Shown: positions 1 to 6,300 of the stretch, in pieces | How the letters are laid out: each line of letters starts with the position of its first letter | Numbering within the stretch: the first letter of the stretch is position 1 | Source of the DNA: Planctomycetota bacterium | GTDB taxonomy: Bacteria > Planctomycetota > B129-G9 | Reading direction: 5' to 3' | DNA: 7,003 nucleotides | Assembly: GCA_003644325.1 (NCBI GenBank) | Contig: QNCA01000065.1 | Location: forward strand, 1-7,003 | The notes under the pieces: model-generated | What the model was told of the DNA's origin: nothing | What the model saw: the letters and a program-made list of their open reading frames with translations, nothing else | Database searches by the model: none | Translations under genes and position numbers: made by a program

Positions 1-63
1 CCGCGGCCGCAGGTTTGCGACGCGGTACCATGATTCGCTGAATGTCGGACGTTCTACAGACAT
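1..63 (-). CDS. Partial M50/PqqD-like membrane peptidase, first 21 codons only
   Basis: An open frame begins with ATG at 63-61 and runs off the left edge without a stop. The visible peptide begins MSVERPTF and ends SWYRVANLRPR. From memory of planctomycete proteins, SWYRVA(D/N)LRPR is the typical opening of large membrane proteins that combine a PqqD-like segment, an M50 (site-2 type) zinc peptidase membrane core and a lipoyl/HlyD-like part. They are usually encoded beside HlyD-type adaptors, as here. The gene lies 57 nt after the GAF-HlyD stop on the same strand, so co-transcription is likely. No clear Shine-Dalgarno sequence precedes the ATG, and a perfect palindrome ends 10 nt upstream. 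An in-frame TTG three codons earlier is a weaker alternative start. No catalytic motif is visible, so the family call rests on this short N-terminus and its neighbour. Confidence 0.62.
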   Translation of the reverse strand, partial: MSVERPTFSESWYRVANLRPR

Positions 64-73
64 GTCACGCAAT

Positions 74-120
74 CACAAATGAAACCTAAAGGGGTTTGAC
101 CCCTTTAGGTTTCATTTGTG
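74..120. repeat. Perfect 21-bp inverted repeat with 5-nt loop (REP-like palindrome)
   Basis: Positions 74-94 are the exact reverse complement of 100-120, with TTTGA between them. The inner part reads AAAGGGGTTTGACCCCTTT. It starts directly after the adaptor stop codon (121-123) and ends 10 nt before the next start codon (63). A hairpin this strong could end or attenuate transcription, but no T-run follows on the minus strand and the next gene appears to belong to the same operon. The inner core resembles AAAGGGGTC-type palindromes that I recall as dispersed repeats in many environmental genomes, sometimes linked to IS200-like (RAYT) transposases. A REP-like insertion is preferred over a dedicated terminator. 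Confidence 0.85.
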
Positions 121-2001
121 TTAAAGCCAGAGTTTCATGCGGATCCAGTTGACGAGTTTGTGCGTCCAGATCCAGCCGTAGGTGCGGCGGTCCACGCTCA
201 CCTTGGCGACACCCTCCATGCCGGGGCGCATCCAGGGTTCCGTCTCGAGCAGGCGCACACGCACCCTGAAGACGTTTTTCTGCTTGACCACTTCGGCCAC
301 GGGATTTATCCACTCGACGACGAATTTAATCCGACGGTCTGGGTAGGAGGCCGTGGCCAATTCCCCTTCCTGGCCGACCCTGACATCGGCGATTTCGTCT
401 TCGGGCACGAGGAGTTCAGCCCTCAGCGACTCCAGGGGCGCGATCTCGAAGAGCACGTCGCCGGCGTCGACGGGGGCGCCTATCTGCTTTTTCAGGTCGC
501 CGGCGACCACGCAGCCGCTTATCGGCGAGCGGATTTCCGCCTGTTTTATGCGGCGCTCAAGCAGTTTTATCTGTGCGTCAACCTTGTCAACCTCGGCCCG
601 CGCTATCTGTGCTTCAGCGGTTTTGTCTTCGCTGACCGCGGCGGCCTCCTGTTTGAGGTATCCCTCGCGCTCGGCTTTGGCGGAGGCCAGTTGGAGGCGG
701 ATATCCGTGGTGTCGAGCCTGGCGAGCACGGTTTTGTCCCCATCGACTTTATCGCCCGGTGTGACGGTGACGCTCGTGAGGAATCCGTCGAAGGGTGCGG
801 GTATTACCTGCTGTCGTGTGGCCTGAAAGGCAAAGGGTGCGTCAACGCGGTACTCGCCCCTGGCAAATGCAAGGAAGAGGACTGCCGCGAGGACGAGTAT
901 CGCGGCGACCTTTATCCAGGTATGCTTCGGGCCGAGGGCGGCTGCCAGGCCTTTGCGGGCGGCGGCGGCGGCGCGGGCGCCGACCCACCGGTCGTGCTCG
1001 TGCAGGTTCGCCAGCCGCGCGGCGCACAACTCGCACGTGAGGCGGAGCGCCTCGACCTCCTCCAGGTTGAACGGATTGTCGGGTGCGCGCTCGACCGTCA
1101 GCACGGCGACGGCATCGCCGCGTTTTCGCAGGGGCAGGCTGAGGACGTTCGCCGGGCCGTGGCGTCTGGAGAGTTCGCCCGCGGCGCGGCTGACGTAGGT
1201 GGCATCAGGCTCCGGCGGGTAAAGCACCTCGATGTCCTGGTCTATGCATTCCTCCATCGCGGCCTCGATGTCCTGGGCGAGTTTCATCTTGCGGCTGAAC
1301 TTTTCGGTGTGGCTCATGGCGCGCAAGCGGACGTAGCGGCCCCTGAGAAAGCCGACATCGACGCGGTCGCAGTCCCAGCGCGCGGCGACTTCGTTGCACA
1401 GCGCCATTGCCGCGCCCGTGAAGCGGTCGTGCTCATCGACGGCGGCGAGCGTTTCCACGGCCATGCGCAGCCTGCGCAGATCGAGTTGACGCCGCTGGAG
1501 GGTCAGGCGCATTTCGTAGAGGCTGAGCATGCTGATGGTCAGTTCGAGGCGCTCACGGGCAAGGGCGAGTGCGGCTTCGCTGCGGGCTTCGACGGCGAAG
1601 GCGGCCAGGCCGCGAACATCGCCGCCGGAGCGGAACGGCACCATGATGAGGTATCGCCGGGGCGGCGCGCCGTATAGTTCGTCCGGCTCGCGCAGTGGTT
1701 TAAGGGCGGTAGTGCCTTCGGCGATGACGTCGGGGGCGGACTCGACCGACTGCGCCAGCCATACAGGCGCGGTGGAGCCGGGCTGGGGCAACGGGTAAAC
1801 GGCGATGGCCTCGGCGCGGCCGTCGGTTCCGCTTCTGAGTATGGTACCGGCCTCGGCCCCGGCCAGACTGCACTGCACGGCCAGAAGGTGTAAGAGGAAC
1901 TGCTCGGGCGGGCCGTCAAAGCGACTTAGCCGGTCTATCATGTCGGCGGTCGTGGGCCTCTCCGCCTCAGGGGATTGACCCACGCCCAGCTCTTCATCCA
2001 T
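121..2001 (-). CDS. GAF-GAF-HlyD family membrane-fusion (periplasmic adaptor) protein
   Basis: This 626-residue protein has a cytosolic sensory half and an envelope-spanning adaptor half. Residues about 35-160 and 185-335 look like two GAF domains joined by a helical, Arg/Leu-rich linker (160-190). One membrane helix (about 362-380, WIKVAAILVLAAVLFLAFA) follows. Residues about 397-432 form the first lipoyl/barrel-sandwich half (VIPAPFDGFLTSVTVTPGDKV). A Lys/Glu/Ala-rich coiled-coil hairpin spans about 433-490. The second lipoyl half (IRSPISGCVV) is at 490-522, with a beta-barrel to about 604. HlyD-type proteins normally bridge an inner-membrane transporter and an outer-membrane channel; GAF domains bind small ligands or mediate signalling. 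The start at 2001 is supported by GAGGT at 2011-2015, 9 nt upstream. The protein looks complete. It lies between DUF3467 and an M50-like gene on the same strand. No ABC or RND pump is visible, so the substrate is unknown. Confidence 0.9.
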   Translation of the reverse strand: MDEELGVGQSPEAERPTTADMIDRLSRFDGPPEQFLLHLLAVQCSLAGAEAGTILRSGTDGRAEAIAVYPLPQPGSTAPVWLAQSVESAPDVIAEGTTALKPLREPDELYGAPPRRYLIMVPFRSGGDVRGLAAFAVEARSEAALALARERLELTISMLSLYEMRLTLQRRQLDLRRLRMAVETLAAVDEHDRFTGAAMALCNEVAARWDCDRVDVGFLRGRYVRLRAMSHTEKFSRKMKLAQDIEAAMEECIDQDIEVLYPPEPDATYVSRAAGELSRRHGPANVLSLPLRKRGDAVAVLTVERAPDNPFNLEEVEALRLTCELCAARLANLHEHDRWVGARAAAAARKGLAAALGPKHTWIKVAAILVLAAVLFLAFARGEYRVDAPFAFQATRQQVIPAPFDGFLTSVTVTPGDKVDGDKTVLARLDTTDIRLQLASAKAEREGYLKQEAAAVSEDKTAEAQIARAEVDKVDAQIKLLERRIKQAEIRSPISGCVVAGDLKKQIGAPVDAGDVLFEIAPLESLRAELLVPEDEIADVRVGQEGELATASYPDRRIKFVVEWINPVAEVVKQKNVFRVRVRLLETEPWMRPGMEGVAKVSVDRRTYGWIWTHKLVNWIRMKLWL

Positions 2002-2010
2002 CGCCGATTC

Positions 2011-2015
2011 ACCTC
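2011..2015 (-). promoter_or_regulatory. Shine-Dalgarno site of the GAF-HlyD gene
   Basis: The minus strand reads GAGGT here, 9 nt before the ATG at 2001-1999. It supports the 626-residue start. Confidence 0.6.
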
Positions 2016-2055
2016 GTTCAATAGCGCCTTATGTCGGGGGGCTGCGCCCGCCAGT

Positions 2056-2163
2056 GGAAAGGTGACAGTCACCGAGGTTAACAAAAAGTCAGTCAACTTG
2101 AGTAATCTACGAATCTCGTTCGACAGGCTCACGAGATTCCGTAATTAGTGACAGTCATCTTTC
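2056..2163 (-). repeat. REPIN/MITE-like element, left copy (about 108 bp)
   Basis: The ends are imperfect inverted repeats. The left end is GGAAAGGTGACAGTCACC (2056-2073). The right end is AGTGACAGTCATCTTTC (2147-2163). Read on the minus strand, its first 24 nt (2163 to 2140) match 3058-3081 at 21 of 24 positions. Its last 18 nt match 3179-3196 at 17 of 18. The middle holds a separate perfect 9-bp stem (2111-2119 with 2131-2139). The element begins 3 nt beyond the DUF3467 stop and ends 54 nt before the GAF-HlyD start, so it occupies most of that 165-nt gap. No coding potential is seen. Paired inverted cores around a variable middle are the pattern of REPINs or small MITEs mobilised in trans. 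Confidence 0.75.
2111..2139. repeat. Hairpin inside the left element
   Basis: GAATCTCGT (2111-2119) pairs exactly with ACGAGATTC (2131-2139) across TCGACAGGCTC. With a single bulged C at 2140, two more pairs (AC/GT) can form. The loop region TTCGACAGGCTCA resembles a TTCGACA(A/G)GCTCA phrase that I recall as a dispersed repeat core in many bacterial genomes. It may therefore be a second repeat family nested within the larger element. Confidence 0.65.
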
Positions 2164-2166
2164 ATT

Positions 2167-2535
2167 TTAGCCGTTTTTGCGGCGTTTGGCTATATCAAGG
2201 TTGAGTTCGCCGAACTGTTCTTCGTGTCGGCGAATGAGTTGGCTGAGAGTAATGGCCAGGCGCTTGGCGGCGTAGTAGTTCATAACTACGCGGCTATTGA
2301 CCTGGAAGAGCATCTCGGGCTGGTTCTGCTGCTGTCCGGCCGGGTTGACGACGTTGAGACCGAAGTCCAGCATGACTTCCTCGCCGGTGGCGTTGGCGCG
2401 GAAGCCGTTTGCGTAACTGGTGGTCATGTTACGCTCGTCGAAGCCCACGCGCACCTGGCGCTGGCCGGTCTGCTCGGTGGCCTGCTGCTCTATGCCTTTT
2501 TCTTCCGCTTTAACTGAGTTCTTTTGTTCCGGCAT
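2167..2535 (-). CDS. DUF3467 family protein
   Basis: This 122-residue protein resembles DUF3467, a small, widespread bacterial family of unknown function. After a charged, Glu/Lys/Gln-rich N-terminus (about 1-27) comes the conserved-looking core: VRVGFDERNMTTSYANGFR, then GEEVMLDFGLN (about residues 52-62), then VVMNYYAAKRLAITLSQLIRRHEEQFG in two parts near 83-110. It has no signal peptide or membrane helix and should be cytosolic. The length is near the family norm of roughly 100 residues. The start is well fixed: AAGGAG (complement of 2542-2547) lies 6 nt before the ATG at 2535-2533. It is upstream of the GAF-HlyD gene on the same strand, with a 165-nt gap mostly filled by a repeat element. 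Co-transcription is possible but not shown. The family name is recalled, and no function can be stated. Confidence 0.85.
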   Translation of the reverse strand: MPEQKNSVKAEEKGIEQQATEQTGQRQVRVGFDERNMTTSYANGFRANATGEEVMLDFGLNVVNPAGQQQNQPEMLFQVNSRVVMNYYAAKRLAITLSQLIRRHEEQFGELNLDIAKRRKNG

Positions 2536-2541
2536 GAATTA

Positions 2542-2547
2542 CTCCTT
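2542..2547 (-). promoter_or_regulatory. Strong Shine-Dalgarno site of the DUF3467 gene
   Basis: The minus strand reads AAGGAG, 6 nt before the ATG at 2535-2533. It is near consensus and fixes the start. I found no convincing -35/-10 pair upstream. Confidence 0.8.
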
Positions 2548-2677
2548 TAGTCAGGGGAATAAAACGGTTCCAAGATGTTCAAACCATTCGGCGTGAATTG
2601 TCCGCCGCGCAAGATTTTCCGACGAATCGGGACTTATAGCCCTTTTGGAGCGGCATTGCAAGGATTTTATTCTCGGA

Positions 2678-2767
2678 GGGAGCATGTAAGAATCTTGGAA
2701 AGACCGCACCGGTGACTGTCACCGTGCCGGCAGTGCCCAAGATTCTTACATGTTCCCACATGCTCCC
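2678..2767. repeat. Nested inverted repeat around a GGTGACTGTCACC core
   Basis: CATGTAAGAATCTTGG (2683-2698) is perfectly complementary to CCAAGATTCTTACATG (2737-2752). Inside, CGGTGAC-T-GTCACCG (2710-2724) is a 7+1+7 perfect palindrome that extends to GCAC/GTGC with one bulged base. Outside, GGGAGCATG (2678-2686) can also pair with CATGCTCCC (2759-2767), giving two competing outer stems. The core is the same as in the elements at 2056-2163 and 3058-3196, but the flanks differ. It may be a solo core or a different subfamily. A hairpin with a regulatory role between divergent genes is an alternative. Confidence 0.8.
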
Positions 2768-3057
2768 ATTTTCGGATGACATGGGAGATCGGCGGGGTTG
2801 AGGGAAGCGCCGAAGGCGGCGGTTTGGGTGACGGGATTTGTCGGTGGTGACGATTTGTGCCGACATAGTTTGTCTAAATGGTTGCCGTTACACCTCGCGA
2901 CAAAGAATGTCACCTGCTTAACTCGATGCTGAAGTACCTTTTACATCAGTCTTCCTTATTTGCTCTTCATCGGCATATCCATTGCGAGTAAGTGTGGTAA
3001 TCGTGCGGGAGTGCTGTTTCCTTATCGAGTCCTGTATGTTCAAAGGAACATGCGTCA

Positions 3058-3196
3058 GAAAGATGACAGTCACCATTTACGAGCTGGCCGCCCCGACAAG
3101 TCGGGTCGTCCGCGCTCCGCCCGTTCCGGGTCCTCGCCCTGAGGACCCGTCAGGGTCCGAATGGGTAATGGTGGTAATGGTGACCGTCACCTTTCC
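3058..3196 (+). repeat. REPIN/MITE-like element, right copy (about 139 bp)
   Basis: The left end is GAAAGATGACAGTCACC (3058-3074) and the right end is GGTGACCGTCACCTTTCC (3179-3196). These are inverted relative to each other and match the ends of the element at 2056-2163, which lies in opposite orientation. The middle is GC-rich and unlike the left copy. It has CCCGAC-AA-GTCGGG (3092-3105), a perfect 9-bp stem CGGGTCCTC/GAGGACCCG (3127-3135 with 3141-3149), and an alternative stem GACCC/GGGTC (3144-3148 with 3153-3157). A tandem GTAATGGTG (3165-3173, 3174-3182) leads into the right end. It ends about 130 nt before the protease start. No gene is seen inside it. Confidence 0.72.
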
Positions 3197-3316
3197 GACA
3201 AGCCTGCCCATACGGGCCGCTCGCGTTCATCTGAATCGTACTCGCAATCCCTGTTGATTCACGCCTGGTCGTAAATCCGCCGCCCCGAGGAAGGCACGGT
3301 TCAAAGCAATTGGTCT

Positions 3317-3320
3317 GGAG
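3317..3320 (+). promoter_or_regulatory. Shine-Dalgarno site that sets the protease start
   Basis: GGAG lies 6 nt before the ATG at 3327. The frame is open upstream to a TGA at 3255, but no other ATG occurs in that interval and the upstream part reads like non-coding DNA. This site supports 3327. Confidence 0.65.
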
Positions 3321-3326
3321 CAAAGA

Positions 3327-6300
3327 ATGGAGAGCGCCCTTGGTCACATCCGCATCGCTGCAACGCGGGCGCGTTGCAGGCCGTCCCTTGTCGGTTCCCG
3401 AGGCAGGTCCTGTTTTCGCAGGCTCGCCCTCGAGGAACTCGAACAGCGCCTGGCGCTCAGCAATTACAGTCTCGGCGTCGTCTCCGACGGCTTCTCGATG
3501 GATGGCCTGGACGTGACCCCCGAGGCGGGGAGCGATTCCTTTGACTTCGAGTTCGCCGATGGAGCGCTCGGCCTCTGTGCCCGAATCGATTCCCTGGAGG
3601 GAGGGGGCAGCCTGGATTTGCGCCTGCACGACGATCACGGCGCTCTGGTTGACGCATCCTGTGGTGTAAGCGAGGAAGGAGAGGTGTCCCTTCAGGCACT
3701 TGCGCCGGGACACTACACGCTCAGGGTGGTCGCCCATGGCGGCGCCTCCGCCGATTATTCTCTGTCTCTGGGCGCGCCCGAGCCGCTGGTGGCCGGCGAT
3801 TGGGCCGAAGGCAACAACAGCAGCGGCGTGGCTTACGACCTGGGCGCGGTGGAAGGATACAATCAATGGTCCGACCTGAGCATTCATTCCTCCACCGACA
3901 GGGACTGGTTCCGGTTTGAAATATCCGGCGACGGGGAGGCGGGCCAGTACGTAGGTACGGAGTTCACCCATGCCCTGGGCGACCTGGACATGAAACTCTA
4001 CAACTCCAGCGTCCAGTTCGTTGCCTCGTCAACAGGGACAAGCGACAGCGAGCACATAAGCCTGGAGGGACTGAGCGCGGGCACGTACTACGTCTGCATA
4101 TACGGATACGGCGGAGCGACAAATCCCGACTACGCCCTCACCATCGACGCATCCCCGGGCCTGGAGATAGCCGAGGACGCATTTGAGCAGAACGACGGCA
4201 TGGATGAAGCGTACAACCTGGGCGTGCTCGTCGGGCATGACTGGGTCTTCCCCGGTCTCACCATGGACAACAGCATCAACGAGCCCGTGAAGGAGGACTG
4301 GTTCGTCTTTGAAACGGTCGGACGGGGCGCGGCGGGTGACGTGGTGCGGATAGAGTTTTCGCAGGGGATGGGCGACCTGGACATGAAACTGTGCGGGCCG
4401 ACGGGGCTCACCATTGCGGTATCCGAAGGGACAGGCGATGTCGAGCAAATAGGCCTGGATAACCTGGTCGCCGGCACGTATTACCTGAAGGTTTACGGCT
4501 ACAACGGCGCGAGTAACCCCGGCTATACTCTCACTGTTGATGCCCCCGACGAGCCTGGGCCCGTCCCCGCCGATTCTTGGGAGGTCAACGACACAATCGA
4601 GCAGGCCTACGACCTGCAGACGGTCGAAGGGCGCTACTCCTGGGACCTTACCCTGCATGACGGCGATACGGCGGACTGGTTCATGTTCGCCACGACCGAG
4701 ACGGCGGCAGCCGGAAACGCGGTCACCCTTTCTTTCGCCGAGGGTGAAGAGTGGGGCCTTGAAGTGCGGGACTCTTCGGGCAACATCCTGCCGACCACGA
4801 CGGGCGATGACGGCGAAATCATCGTGGACATGGCCGGTCACGAGGCGGACACGTTCCACGGCGTGGTAACGGGCGGCGACTCGCCGGCACATTACGCCCT
4901 TACCATCGACGCGCCCGAAGAACTGCCCGAGTGGACCATCCTGGCATATCTGAACGGCGACGACGACGGCGGTTCCTGGTCAACGGAAACATACTCTATC
5001 ATGAAAGTCAACGCGATGGAGGCCGTCGCCCCGCACTCCGAGGTGCAGGTGGGGATACTGATGGACCGCATCGCGGGCTACGAGAGCACAAGCCCGGACT
5101 GGACCGACACACGGGTCGGCGTGCTCGCGCACGACTCCGACCCCGACGTGATGAGCACGGAATTCACCAGTTGGGGCGAGAAGAACGTCGGGCTTGCCTC
5201 CACTCTGCAAGACTATATCGACTGGGGCATGTCCACCCTGCCCGCGGAGAACTACGCCATCTTCTTCTTCGGCCACGGCGGAGGATACCGCGGCGCACTG
5301 CCCGATTACACCAACGGCTACGATATGCTGAAGCCGAACGAACTGGCCAACGCCCTTTCCCAGGCCGATGACCGCGCCGGCATCCTCGGATTCGACGGCT
5401 GTCTGATGGGCGCGGTGGAGGTTGCCTATGAAGTAAGCCCCTTCGTGGACGTCTATATCGGCTCGGAGGAGGTCGAGTACGTGCCCGGGTGGGACTGGGA
5501 CGAAGTGCTGGAGATATTCACCGATAACCCCTTCGCCACGCCGGACCAGATAGGCAGCGAGATAGTGGATACCCTCGGGGTCCCCTGGTACATTCAGACG
5601 ATGTCCGCCACCGACACGGGCGGCATGGACACGTTCACCGCGGCCCTGGCGGATTTCGTCGACACGACTCTCGAACAGGGCACGCCCGACGACTGGAATG
5701 CCATAGAGGCGGCCAGGGACGCCGCGCCCGCCTTTGACGAGCCTGCTTTCGTTGACTTGGGCGGGTTTATGCGAGAGGTCGCGGACCGCGTCTCCACGGA
5801 GGACATTTCCAGCGCGGCACAAGCAGTGCTGAATGAATACGACGGCCTCATTCTGAACAACTACAGCAACCCCACCTCCGAAGGAACCGGCCTGTCGATC
5901 TTCCTGCCCGAAGTAGGCGCGAGCATCTCGTGGTCCTACAGACACCTCTCTTTCGCGGATGCGGCGCACTGGGAGGGCTTCCTGGATGCATTCACCTCGG
6001 GCGTTCACGTGCAGCCGGACTGGGCGGAACCCAACGACACCCTGGAAGACGCCTGCGCACTGGGTGAGGTGTCCGACGAGTCGTTCGACGGCCTGACGCT
6101 GACGCCCGGCGACCAGGACTGGTTCTCACTCGATGTGCCGTCCGGCACCGACGGTACGCTGCGCATGACCGTGGACTACGTCGAGTCCGAGGGCGGTCTG
6201 GCCGTCTCGCTGCACGACGGCGACGGCCTGATGATACAGAGCGTGGACGGCTCCGACGGAACGGCGATGCTGGAAGTCAGCGCCCCCGACAGCGGCACGT

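Larger units (their letters stand above)
2536..3326. other. Divergent intergenic region, 791 nt, repeat-rich and without a supported gene
   Basis: This stretch separates the leftward DUF3467 gene from the rightward protease gene, so it must hold both promoters. I could not identify a clear sigma-70 pair for either. It contains a nested hairpin (2678-2767), a REPIN/MITE-like element (3058-3196) and a small stem at 3036-3051 (ATGTTC AAAG GAACAT). Part of it (about 2870-3050) is less GC-rich than the flanking genes and shows no other structure. Short open frames here (for example 2579-2866 minus and 2982-3257 plus) run through palindromes, translate them as Val-Thr strings, and have no family resemblance. 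I treat them as chance. Confidence 0.7.

Noticed and set aside
74..120. Simple rho-independent terminator for the GAF-HlyD gene
   Set aside because: There is no T-run after the stem on the minus strand, and the following gene begins 10 nt later on the same strand and seems to be an operon partner.
118..1677. A 519-codon open frame on the plus strand, opposite the GAF-HlyD gene
   Set aside because: It is fully antisense to a protein with clear GAF, membrane and HlyD features, starts inside the palindrome, and shows no recognisable domain. Long antisense frames are common in GC-rich coding DNA.
2579..2866. A 95-codon minus-strand open frame
   Set aside because: It runs through the nested hairpin, with the palindrome translated as a Val-Thr string, lacks a good ribosome site, and resembles no protein family I know.
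3036..3051. LexA-type operator (ATGTTC AAAG GAACAT)
   Set aside because: The half-sites are in the reverse arrangement to GAAC-N4-GTTC boxes, and neither flanking gene is a DNA-repair gene. It is a short stem that could arise by chance.
2056..3196. CRISPR array
   Set aside because: The repeats are few, palindromic, unevenly spaced and in both orientations, with no regular spacers and no cas genes.
2960..3257. Two overlapping plus-strand open frames of 60 and 91 codons
   Set aside because: They cross the REPIN-like element and its hairpins, and composition follows the repeats rather than a protein.
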